DNA from: BOG-938 sp035524315
GTDB taxonomy: Bacteria; Pseudomonadota; Alphaproteobacteria; Caulobacterales; Caulobacteraceae
Assembly (NCBI GenBank): GCA_035524315.1
Contig: DATKPD010000085.1
Span: 1 to 64,000 of the forward strand
Direction of reading: 5' to 3'
DNA: 64,000 bases
The notes beneath the pieces are model-generated. The model saw nothing but the letters and a program-made list of their open reading frames with translations, had not been told where the DNA came from and ran no database searches. Both the position numbers and the translations under genes were made by a program. Shown here one piece after another: positions 38,561 to 46,578 of this stretch. Numbering within the stretch: the stretch's first letter is position 1; every line of letters begins with the position of its first letter.

Positions 38561-39289
38561 GTGTTGGTCGGCAAGCGCGTTGGCGTTATCGTTCCCTCGC
38601 TCAATGTCGTCGTCGAGGACGACATGCGACGCATGCTTCCGGACGATGTGGGCCTGCACATCACCCGTGTCCGGTTGAAGAAGACCCAGGGCCGCGTGAC
38701 CCAGGCCGCACTGCTGGAGGCGGGCGCCGACGCCGTGGACAAGGCCACACTCCTGGCCGACGCCGGGGTCGACGCCATCTGTTTCAACTGCACCGGCGCG
38801 AGCCTGGCCGACGGGCCCGAGGGCGCCCGCAGCCTGCGCGACCGCCTCACCGCCTCGTCGGGCACGCCCAGCACCACCACCATTCTGTCGGTCGTGCGGC
38901 TGCTCCGGCTGGCCGGCGTCCGCCGCCTGGCGCACGTGTGTCCCTTCACCGCCGAATTCGGCGCCGATGAAGCCGATTTCCTGCGCGCCGAGGGCTTTGA
39001 CGTGGTGGCTTCGCGCGGGCTGAACTTCACTGACGCCCGACTGGCGGCCAAGCTGACGCCGCAAGAGATATTCGATATCGCCAAGGATATGGATTCGGCG
39101 GAGGCCGACGGCCTGTTCCTGGCCTGCGCCAACGTGCGGGCCTGGGAAGCGACGGCGGCGCTCGAACAGCGCCTGGGCAAGCGGGTGATCACCAGCAACC
39201 AGGCGGTGACGTGGGACCTGCTGGACATGATCGGCCATCCTGCCGCCGAGGACATCGCCGGCCGCGCGCGTTCGCTGGCGCCCGCATGA
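38561..39289 (+). CDS. Maleate isomerase/arylmalonate decarboxylase-like protein
   Basis: A 242-aa Asp/Glu-racemase superfamily protein of the maleate isomerase/AMDase group. It begins GKRVGVIVPSLNVVVEDD (typical for the family) and carries two Cys positions expected at the active site: Cys77 in FNCTGAS and Cys189 in LACANVRAWE. It could isomerise a cis/trans unsaturated diacid made by ring cleavage. GGGAGG (38553-38558) lies 2 nt before the GTG at 38561 and 5 nt before a TTG at 38564, so the TTG may be the true start. Overlaps the transporter gene by ATGA. Confidence 0.78.
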   Translation: MLVGKRVGVIVPSLNVVVEDDMRRMLPDDVGLHITRVRLKKTQGRVTQAALLEAGADAVDKATLLADAGVDAICFNCTGASLADGPEGARSLRDRLTASSGTPSTTTILSVVRLLRLAGVRRLAHVCPFTAEFGADEADFLRAEGFDVVASRGLNFTDARLAAKLTPQEIFDIAKDMDSAEADGLFLACANVRAWEATAALEQRLGKRVITSNQAVTWDLLDMIGHPAAEDIAGRARSLAPA

Positions 39290-40662
39290 ACGCTCCTCCG
39301 CCATCGGCGTTTGAGGCCGGGCCCGCCAAGGCCTTGACCTTCCATCAGTGGTCGGTCGTGGCCGTCTCGGGTGCGGCGGCGGCCCTGGAGTTTCTCGACG
39401 GCTATATCATCGCCTTCGTGTTGGCATTCATAACCGGCCCGTGGAAGCTGCACTACGGACAGATCGCGATCGTCTTGCTCAGTTCGGGTGTCGGCGGCCT
39501 CGTGGGTTCGTTCGTCTGGGGGCATTTCGCCGACAAGATGGGGCGGCGCGCCACCTTGGCCGCGACCGTGGCCACCTGCGCCATCGGCAGCTTGGCCATG
39601 GCCGCCACGCCCACCGGCAATTGGGGCTATCTGGCGGCCCTGCGCTTCGTGGTCGGCTTTGGCGTCGGCGGGTTCTTCGTGCCGATGATGCTGGTGCAGG
39701 AATTTCTGCCCGCGGCCAAGCGGGGCCGAGCGTGCGGCATCGTTTCGGCGGCCGCGGCCGCCGGCTTGGTGCTGGGCGCGCTCAGCGGGGCGTTCCTGGG
39801 GCCGCTGATCGGTTGGCGGGGCATGTTCATGGTCGGGGGCCTGCCCCTGCTGCTGGCGGCGGCGATCTACCGCCTGATCCCGGAATCGCCGCAATGGCTG
39901 CTGACCAAGGGGAGGGACGAGGATGCGCGCCAGGCGCTGGCGTGGGCGTTCGGCCCGGGGGCGGGCCCCGCTCCCGCGGCGTCGCCGGCCAAGGCGCAAT
40001 GGCGCGACCTGCTGCGCTTTCCTTCAAAGCTGCTGGCCGGATGCCTGATCAACCTCGGCGTGGTGACCGGCTATTATGGCATGACCCTCTGGTCGCCGAC
40101 CCTGATCTCCCAAATCCAGGGCATCCCCGGCGCCAAGGCGGCCAAGCTGATGATCACCATCAGCCTTGCGGGCCTGGTGTCCCGGTTTGTCGTCTCCGCC
40201 CTGTCCGACCGCATCGGCCGCCGTCGCTGCGGGATCGCGGTGTCCGCGCTGACCGGCGCCGCTCTGATGCTGGCCGCCCTGGTCGGCCACGGCGACCTGC
40301 TCGACCGCCGCGACTTCTGGCTGTTCATGATCGCGGCCTTCGTCTTCGCCGACAGCACCTTCGCGGTGAACGCGGTCTACACCTCCGAGATGTGGCCGCC
40401 GCACCTGCGCGGCCGGGGATCGGGCGTCGCCTACGCGGCGGGCGGGATCGGCAAGATCATCGGGCCGCTCGGCTTCGCCCTGGCCGTCGGCTCCGCTGAT
40501 GTGGTCAAGCCGGTGGCCACGGTGCAGGCGATTATCGTCGCCTTTGGCTACTTGGCGGCGATGTTCTGGCTGGCGGGAATAACCTATCTGCTCGTGCGCA
40601 TCGATGCGCCGGCAACGGAGGCGCCGCCGGCGCGCGCCACGTCGGTCAAGGTTCCAGCCTGA
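39286..40662 (+). CDS. MFS transporter, aromatic acid:H+ symporter (AAHS) type
   Basis: A 458-aa inner-membrane transporter with about 12 TM helices. The AAHS-like features are LEFLDGYIIAFVLAFI in TM1, GHFADKMGRRATL in the 2-3 loop, RFVVGFGVGGFFVPMMLVQE and the IPESPQWLLTKGR block before the central loop. It starts within the stop of the maleate-isomerase-like gene (ATGA), so the two are coupled. It is likely to import the substrate of this cluster, probably an aromatic or dicarboxylic acid. Confidence 0.85.
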   Translation: MNAPPPSAFEAGPAKALTFHQWSVVAVSGAAAALEFLDGYIIAFVLAFITGPWKLHYGQIAIVLLSSGVGGLVGSFVWGHFADKMGRRATLAATVATCAIGSLAMAATPTGNWGYLAALRFVVGFGVGGFFVPMMLVQEFLPAAKRGRACGIVSAAAAAGLVLGALSGAFLGPLIGWRGMFMVGGLPLLLAAAIYRLIPESPQWLLTKGRDEDARQALAWAFGPGAGPAPAASPAKAQWRDLLRFPSKLLAGCLINLGVVTGYYGMTLWSPTLISQIQGIPGAKAAKLMITISLAGLVSRFVVSALSDRIGRRRCGIAVSALTGAALMLAALVGHGDLLDRRDFWLFMIAAFVFADSTFAVNAVYTSEMWPPHLRGRGSGVAYAAGGIGKIIGPLGFALAVGSADVVKPVATVQAIIVAFGYLAAMFWLAGITYLLVRIDAPATEAPPARATSVKVPA

Positions 40663-40763
40663 AGTGGCGGACAGTACGCTTTCAAGCGGCGCGGGGCGCG
40701 CGCCACAGGCCCGATCGCGGGCGCCTGCGACATAGGTTTAGACAGCTGGACGAGAAAGATTCC

Positions 40764-41540
40764 ATGATCGGCGACACGCGACGTTTTCGCAGCCAATTCG
40801 TGAGCGGTCGCCGAGCCCGCGTCGCGCTGCTCGCGGCGTTTGCGGCGGGCGCCCTGCTGGCCCAGGCGCCCGCCCGAGCTGGCACGGCCGACGATCCGGT
40901 GCTGGAAGTGGTGCAGACCGACTACCACGTGCCGCTGTTCAGCAATCAGTATGTCACCGTGGTCGACGTGAACATCCCGCCTGGCCGGGGCACCAACTTC
41001 CATAATCACCGCGACGATGCGCTGAACATCTATCTGGTGGATTATCCGCCCAAGTCTGCGGGCCAGGACTATGGCAAGCCCGTGGGCATCCTGCGCGGCG
41101 GCAAGAGCATGCCCAAGGCCGGCGAAGTCCTGTTCCAGAATTTCTCCAACAGCCCGATCATCAACAGGGGCGAGAACCAGGGCTCGCCCGGCGACGGGAC
41201 CATGCACGTGATCGAGACCGAATTCACCGGTCGGCATGTGTTCGGCTACACGCCCGCCGAGCGCGACCCGGCCTATGTCAAGGTGGTCGACAACGACAAA
41301 GTCGCTGTGTGGCGCCTGACCCTGCAGCCCGGCGAGACCGCGCCGATGATCGTGCAGAAGGCCCCGGGGATGCGCGTGGTGATCCACGGCGGGGAAATCG
41401 CCGAGATCACGCCGGGCGCCAAGGATCGCGGCATGCTGCTGACCGACGGCAAGGTCTACTGGCAGGACGGCGGCGTGCGGCGCGCCGTCAAGAACATCGG
41501 CGCGACCCCCGTCATGCTGGTGGAAATGGAAATGAAGTAG
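40764..41540 (+). CDS. Exported double-cupin protein
   Basis: A 258-aa protein with a long basic N-region and signal peptide (cleavage near ARAGTA, about residue 39). Two cupin-like halves are seen: residues about 60-150 with NFHNHRDDALNIYLV (a His-containing metal-site style motif) and about 170-258 with LQPGETAPMIVQKAPGMRVV. Periplasmic. It precedes the three-subunit dehydrogenase genes and might process or bind a substrate there. Function not known. Confidence 0.75.
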   Translation: MIGDTRRFRSQFVSGRRARVALLAAFAAGALLAQAPARAGTADDPVLEVVQTDYHVPLFSNQYVTVVDVNIPPGRGTNFHNHRDDALNIYLVDYPPKSAGQDYGKPVGILRGGKSMPKAGEVLFQNFSNSPIINRGENQGSPGDGTMHVIETEFTGRHVFGYTPAERDPAYVKVVDNDKVAVWRLTLQPGETAPMIVQKAPGMRVVIHGGEIAEITPGAKDRGMLLTDGKVYWQDGGVRRAVKNIGATPVMLVEMEMK

Positions 41541-41621
41541 GTCCGCCGGTCGCCGCGAGGCGGACGAACGGACGCCGTGGCGGCGACACGATCGCCACGG
41601 AATAACAAGGGAGTAGGCGTT

Positions 41622-42170
41622 ATGGCCGACAGCCAGGCCCAAGGCTATTCGAGGCGCGCCGCGCTGACCTACGGCGTCGGGGCGGCGATCGTCATCGGCG
41701 GCGTTTCATTCAGCCGCTTCGCCCAGGCTCAGGGCGGCGGCGACGGGCTGCACCGCCTGGCCGAGCTCTTGGTGGCGCGTCCGCTCGATCCGGCGCTGAC
41801 CGCGCGGGCGGCCACCGCCCTGGCCCAGGTCGATGCGGGTTTCCCGGCTAAGCTCCAGGCGCTCAAGGGCTTCATCGCCGCGAACCGGATCGCCGACGTC
41901 GAGGCGTTGAAGGCCGCTCCGGGCTTTGCCGGCAGCCTGCACGATACCGCCAAGACGATCATCGCCTGCCTCTACGAGGGCTTCGCCGGCACCCCCCGAG
42001 CGTTCCACTCGACCGACAACGTCCAGTTCGTCACCTACACCCAGGCGCTGATGTACCAGGTGAACCGGCAGTACGTGCCCATCCCCAGCTATTCGACCTG
42101 GGGGCCGGGCTACTGGGCTCAGGTTCCCATCGCGCCGGCCCTGAAGCCGCGCTCCGTTCCCCAGATTTGA
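41622..42170 (+). CDS. GMC dehydrogenase small subunit (sorbitol/gluconate-dehydrogenase type)
   Basis: A 182-aa protein like the small chaperone/gamma subunits of FAD-dependent sugar and alcohol dehydrogenases. It has a Tat-style start (SRRAALTYGVGAAIVIGGVSF) that would carry the folded, FAD-loaded complex out, and LYEGFAGTPRAFHSTDNVQFVTY, typical of the family. AAGGGAG precedes the ATG at 41622. It lies 9 bp before the large subunit. Confidence 0.85.
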   Translation: MADSQAQGYSRRAALTYGVGAAIVIGGVSFSRFAQAQGGGDGLHRLAELLVARPLDPALTARAATALAQVDAGFPAKLQALKGFIAANRIADVEALKAAPGFAGSLHDTAKTIIACLYEGFAGTPRAFHSTDNVQFVTYTQALMYQVNRQYVPIPSYSTWGPGYWAQVPIAPALKPRSVPQI

Positions 42171-42179
42171 GCAGGACCC

Positions 42180-43769
42180 ATGGCCGTGGATTATGATGCC
42201 GACGTCATCGTCGTCGGGTCCGGAACAGTGGGCGCCAACGTCGCTCATGAACTGGCCAAGAAGGGCAAGTCCGTCATCATTCTGGAGGCGGGCGTGCGCG
42301 TGCCGCGCTGGAAGATCGTGGAGGCCTACCGCAACTCAGGCCGCAAGTACGACCGCAACGATCCCTATCCCAACATGCCGTGGGCGCTCACATCCTACGC
42401 TGACGGCTATATCGACAACACCGGGTCGTTTCCGTTCTTTCCCGGCGCGCTGAAGGTGGTCGGCGGAACGACCCTGCACTGGTCCTCGGCGGTATGGCGC
42501 TTCATCCCCAACGACTTCAAGATGAAGTCGCTCTACGGCGTCCTGCGCGATTGGCCGATCTCCTACGACGCGCTTGAGCCGTACTACGGCCGCGCCGAGC
42601 TCGAGCTGGGCGTTTCGGGCAGCGACACCGACGATCAGAGCGGGCAGGGGCATCCGGGCCCCTATCCGCCGCGCTCGATCCCCTATCCGGTGCCGCCCGA
42701 GCCGGACGTGCACGCCTCGCAGGTGTTCAAGAAGAACCTGGAGCCGCACGGCTACAAGTTCGTCCACGAACCCAATTGCCGCACCTGGAAGCCCATCAAC
42801 GGCCGGCCAGCCTGCCGGGGCAACAACAACTGCGTGCCGATCTGCCCCATCGGCGCCCAGTACGACGGCACCGCGCACGTCGATCTGGCCATCGACCACG
42901 GCGCCAAGCTGGTCACCGACGCGACCGTGTTCAAGATCGAGCGGGGCCAGGGCGGCAAGATCGCGGCGGTGCACTACCGCACCTCCAAACACCAGGACGT
43001 GCGGCTCACGGCCAAGGCCTTCGTCGTCGCCGGGCATGCCCTGGAGACGCCCAAGCTGTTGCTGATGAACGACGTGGCCAATTCGTCGGACCAGGTCGGC
43101 CGCAACCTGATGGACCACACCGGCACCGAACTGCAGTTCCTGGCCAACGAGCCGATCTGGATGGGGCGCGGGCCGGTGCAGCAGGCCCGCATCATGAACT
43201 GGCGCGACGGACCCTTCCGCTCGCAGCACTCGGCGATCAAACACGACGTCCACAACGCCAATCCCATCGGCAGCATCACCCAACGGCTGATCAGCCAGGG
43301 CGTGATGGGCAAGGAACTGGACGAGCGGATCCTGGACGAATCCATGCGCTGGGCCCAGGTGACCACCTTCTATGAAATGCCGCCGCTGGCCGATAATCGC
43401 ATCACGCTGCATCCGGACCGCCGGGACGCGCTGGGCTTCCCGACCCTGCGGATTCACTACGACGTGCCGCCTTACGTGCTGCAGGCCTTCGAATTGGCCA
43501 AGGGGCACTACGCCGAGATCACCCGGCTGATGCAGGGCGAAAAGCCCATCATCGGCGACTTCGCCAACCACTCGCACATCGTCGGCACCACGCTCATGGG
43601 CGACGATCCAAAGGACTCGGTCGTCGACAAGGACGGCCGCACCCACGACCATGCCAACCTGTTCATCGCCGGGTGCTCGATCCTGCCGACGTGCAGCGTG
43701 CTTAATCCGACGCTGACGGCGGTGGCTCTGGCCATCCGCTCGGCCGACATCATCGCCGCGGAGGTCTGA
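42180..43769 (+). CDS. GMC-family FAD dehydrogenase, large subunit
   Basis: A 529-aa flavoprotein. The FAD-binding start is DVIVVGSGTVGANVAHELAK, with HSHIVGTTLMGDDP and VLNPTLTAVALAI forming the C-terminal active-site region (His/Asn pair). A Cys cluster C212...C218...C222 (ACRGNNNCVPICP) matches the [3Fe-4S] site of bacterial membrane-linked FAD glucose and fructose dehydrogenases. It would pass electrons to the adjacent cytochrome c. Substrate could be an alcohol of the cluster's aromatic compound or a sugar; the sequence does not decide. Confidence 0.9.
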   Translation: MAVDYDADVIVVGSGTVGANVAHELAKKGKSVIILEAGVRVPRWKIVEAYRNSGRKYDRNDPYPNMPWALTSYADGYIDNTGSFPFFPGALKVVGGTTLHWSSAVWRFIPNDFKMKSLYGVLRDWPISYDALEPYYGRAELELGVSGSDTDDQSGQGHPGPYPPRSIPYPVPPEPDVHASQVFKKNLEPHGYKFVHEPNCRTWKPINGRPACRGNNNCVPICPIGAQYDGTAHVDLAIDHGAKLVTDATVFKIERGQGGKIAAVHYRTSKHQDVRLTAKAFVVAGHALETPKLLLMNDVANSSDQVGRNLMDHTGTELQFLANEPIWMGRGPVQQARIMNWRDGPFRSQHSAIKHDVHNANPIGSITQRLISQGVMGKELDERILDESMRWAQVTTFYEMPPLADNRITLHPDRRDALGFPTLRIHYDVPPYVLQAFELAKGHYAEITRLMQGEKPIIGDFANHSHIVGTTLMGDDPKDSVVDKDGRTHDHANLFIAGCSILPTCSVLNPTLTAVALAIRSADIIAAEV

Positions 43770-43771
43770 AG

Positions 43772-44665
43772 GTGGCTCGCTGCAAGTCCTTCGCCCTGGT
43801 CGGCGCCGCCATCGCCCTGGCCTTCGCCGCGCCCACGCGCGCCCAGAACGACCCGCTCGCCCGGGGGCGCTATCTGGTCGACACGCAGGGCCATTGCGCG
43901 GGTTGCCACAGTCCTCGCGGCGCGACGGCGGGGGCTGCGGGCGCCTATCTCGCCGGCGGGGTCGCCCAGGGATGGATCGCGCCCAATCTCACGTCTGATC
44001 GCGTAAGCGGCCTGGGCGGCTGGAGCGACGCGGAAATCGCACGCTATCTCAAGACCGGCCAGGCAGAGGGCAAGGCGAGGGCCGACGGGCCCATGGCCAA
44101 GGTGGTGCAGTTCAGCCTCAGCAAGCTCAGCGACGCCGACATCGCGGCCATGGTCGCCTATCTGCGCACCGCGCCGGCCATTCGCACGCCGGGCCAGACG
44201 GCGCCGGCCTGGGGCGTGGACCAGGCCAAGCCGATCGCATGGACCGACTTCGAGCAGCCCGAAGCGCCGAACAGTTCGCCCGCGCGGCTGGATTTCAGCA
44301 CCAACGACGGGGCGCTGCTCTACAACGTGTCGTGCGCGGCCTGCCACGGCATGCACGGTGAAGGCGCCGCCGACGGGAGCGCCCCCTCGCTGATCCACAA
44401 CGCCGCCGTCGGCGCCCCGCAGCCCACCAATCTGGTGAAGGTGATGTTGGAAGGCGTGGACCGCATGGGGCCCGGCGCCGAACACACGACGATGCCCGCG
44501 TTCTCGGCCCAAACCCATGGGATCGCCTCGCCCCTCAGCAGCCGTCAGATCGCCGCCGTGGCCAACTATGTGACCGAGAAATTCGGTTACGGCGACGCCC
44601 ACCTGACCGAGGCGGACGTTTCCCGCATCGCGGCGAGCGCCAAGGCGCCGCCGGCGGGTCACTAG
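43772..44665 (+). CDS. Diheme cytochrome c subunit of the dehydrogenase
   Basis: A 297-aa exported protein (signal peptide ending near TRAQ, about residue 24). Two heme c motifs are present: CAGCH at 42-46 and CAACH at 188-192. Related dehydrogenase cytochrome subunits often have three hemes, so this is the shorter form. GTG start lies 2 bp after the large-subunit stop. It would relay electrons from the FAD subunit to the respiratory chain in the periplasm. Last gene of the catabolic region. Confidence 0.9.
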   Translation: MARCKSFALVGAAIALAFAAPTRAQNDPLARGRYLVDTQGHCAGCHSPRGATAGAAGAYLAGGVAQGWIAPNLTSDRVSGLGGWSDAEIARYLKTGQAEGKARADGPMAKVVQFSLSKLSDADIAAMVAYLRTAPAIRTPGQTAPAWGVDQAKPIAWTDFEQPEAPNSSPARLDFSTNDGALLYNVSCAACHGMHGEGAADGSAPSLIHNAAVGAPQPTNLVKVMLEGVDRMGPGAEHTTMPAFSAQTHGIASPLSSRQIAAVANYVTEKFGYGDAHLTEADVSRIAASAKAPPAGH

Positions 44666-44671
44666 CGCTTC

Positions 44672-44701
44672 GGTCTGGGTCCGATTTCCGCCGGCCTATC
44701 A
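44672..44701 (+). repeat. Imperfect copy of the tRNA-Lys 3' end (possible att remnant)
   Basis: These 30 bases align with tRNA-Lys positions 30115-30146 with 27 matches, 3 substitutions and 2 single-base gaps, in the same orientation. They sit 7 bp after the last gene of the catabolic region. This is the geometry left by tRNA-targeting integrative elements, though no integrase gene lies between the two copies. Confidence 0.55.
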
Positions 44702-44853
44702 ATCTTTCCCGACAACAGGTGGACGCTTACCCTTTCCGCGTCTCATTCACGAATTGCTGATCCCGGCTCTGCTATTGCAGCCAAACATCCAAGGACGGAA
44801 ATTCGCTGTCGAACGTGGTCTAACCCAGTGTTGGGTACGCCAGGGGAGCTTGC

Positions 44854-45603
44854 TTGAAAGCCAAGAATCTTAGGACAGGCGCTAGCCGACGCGCGCCGGG
44901 GGGCGGGCGGCTAAAATTGCGTAGCCTTTTGCTGCCTCTAGCTTTGGCTGTCGTTTGTGGTCTGGGTGGTTGTACCCAACGCTATCCCGCGTTTCGCTAT
45001 CGCTTGACCATGACTTTTGATGTCGATGGCGTTCTTCGCACGGGCTCCAGCGTGGTGCAGATCACGCCCGGCGTCAGTTACGGCCTTGAGGGGCAAGGGG
45101 GGGCGTATATAACAAGAGGAGAGGCGGCGGCCGTAGACTTGGGAGATGGGCGCTATGTCTTCGGACTGCTAAGTGGTGCGCAGTTCGACCCAGACAGATT
45201 GCGTGGCCCCCATCCGGTGTGGTGGGCTAACGCTGCCCTCGGGCCAATTCAAAGATTATATAGCATTTCCGGTGGAAGCGATAGCTTGGGCGCATTGCAT
45301 AGCCTCACTGGCATCAAGGATGTCCCTCACGATACGTTGCCCGCACTAGTAACATTTAAAGACAACAATGATCCATCAACCATAGAATTACTTAACCCGG
45401 ACGATTTAGCTGATGTGCTTGGGCCCAATGTGAAGCTCGTTCGGGCAACTCTCGAGATGGGCGTCAATAAGCCTGTCACGGAGGGGCTCACACAAATCCT
45501 CCCGTGGTTAAGCTTAGATCGAAACTACATTGACGGAAATGACAGCTGCGTGCCGCCAAATTGTTGGCAAAAAAATCAATTCATTGCTGGGGTTAAAAGG
45601 TGA
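44854..45603 (+). CDS. Lower-GC putative lipoprotein
   Basis: A 249-aa protein with a basic N-terminus, a hydrophobic segment and a lipobox GLGGC (about residue 40). The N-terminal half has YRLTMTFDVDGVLRTGSSVVQI, a pattern I associate with uncharacterised envelope proteins. Codon use, especially in the 3' half, is clearly poorer in GC than neighbours, suggesting recent acquisition. TTG start at 44854 follows AGGGGAG by 5 nt. It stands alone between the catabolic region and cobB. Confidence 0.7.
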   Translation: MKAKNLRTGASRRAPGGGRLKLRSLLLPLALAVVCGLGGCTQRYPAFRYRLTMTFDVDGVLRTGSSVVQITPGVSYGLEGQGGAYITRGEAAAVDLGDGRYVFGLLSGAQFDPDRLRGPHPVWWANAALGPIQRLYSISGGSDSLGALHSLTGIKDVPHDTLPALVTFKDNNDPSTIELLNPDDLADVLGPNVKLVRATLEMGVNKPVTEGLTQILPWLSLDRNYIDGNDSCVPPNCWQKNQFIAGVKR

Positions 45604-45772
45604 TCGATCCAAACTTGCTCGCTCTGGTTTGGCGATGGATCCGTGCAGTGAAAGCGCTGAGACCTGACCGAGCGGGCGTCATTTGATCGTAGGATTCCGT
45701 TCGCGGTTCTGCTGGGCCTCTCAATGGGCACCGGCCTTCCCGGCCGCCGCTGCGGCGCCTATTTAGGGAGCC

Positions 45773-46525
45773 ATGCCGCGCTCAGCGACCCGACAAGACC
45801 TCGCCCGGATGATCGACGACGCCAGGACGGTGGTGGTGTTCACCGGCGCGGGCATTTCGACCGAATCCGGCATCCCCGACTTCCGCAGCCCGGGCGGGGT
45901 GTGGAGCCGGATGAAGCCGATCACCTTCCAGGAGTTCGTCGGCAGCGAGGACAAACGGCGCGAGGCCTGGACACGCAACTTCACCGGCGCGGCCGGGTGG
46001 GATCGGGGCCGGCCCAACGCGGGCCACCAGGCCGTGGCGCGTCTGGTCGCCTCGGGCAAGGCCAGCGCGGTCATCACCCAGAACGTGGACAATCTGCACC
46101 GGGCCTCGGGCGTGCCGGCCGACCAGGTGATCGAACTGCACGGCAACGCCAGCTATGCGGTGTGCTTGGCATGCGGCGAGCGGCATGAGCTGGCAGACCT
46201 CAAGGGGCCGTTCATGGACCATGGGGTGATCCCGGCGTGCCGCGTCTGCGGCGGCCTGGTCAAGAGCGCGGTGATCGCCTTCGGCCAGCCCATGCCTCTG
46301 GAAGCCATGTCGCGAGCCGAGGAAGAAACCCTGGCGTGCGACCTGTTCCTTGTGCTGGGCTCCTCGCTCGCGGTCTATCCGGCCGCCGGCTTCCCCCTGA
46401 TGGCCAAACGCAACGGCGCCCGGCTGGCCATCGTCAACCGCGAACCGACCGATCAGGACCGCTACGCCGACCTGGTGCTGCACGACGAGATCGGGCCGGC
46501 GATGAGCGAAGCCGTTCCCGCCTAG
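45773..46525 (+). CDS. cobB: NAD-dependent protein deacylase (sirtuin, CobB-like)
   Basis: A 250-aa class III sirtuin. The NAD-binding start is VVFTGAGISTESGIPDFRS, the catalytic His is in VIELHGNAS, and ITQNVDNLHRASG is conserved. Four Cys form the zinc site (CLACGERH and CRVCGG). It removes acyl groups from lysines, for example regulating acetyl-CoA synthetase in other bacteria. ATG at 45773 is the likely start. The OYE gene follows after about 50 bp. Confidence 0.93.
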   Translation: MPRSATRQDLARMIDDARTVVVFTGAGISTESGIPDFRSPGGVWSRMKPITFQEFVGSEDKRREAWTRNFTGAAGWDRGRPNAGHQAVARLVASGKASAVITQNVDNLHRASGVPADQVIELHGNASYAVCLACGERHELADLKGPFMDHGVIPACRVCGGLVKSAVIAFGQPMPLEAMSRAEEETLACDLFLVLGSSLAVYPAAGFPLMAKRNGARLAIVNREPTDQDRYADLVLHDEIGPAMSEAVPA

Positions 46526-46578
46526 ACTTGCGGGCCAGCGCGCCTATGTCTGTCGGGTCCTCGAACCCAGGTGTGCTC

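Noticed and set aside
38455..39999. 514-codon minus-strand frame over the maleate-isomerase-like and MFS genes
   Set aside because: It is low-complexity Arg/Ala/Gly-rich and opposite two well-supported genes.
30147..44671. Integrase or transposase within the putative island
   Set aside because: All reading frames with support encode catabolic, transport or regulatory proteins; no recombinase motif was seen.
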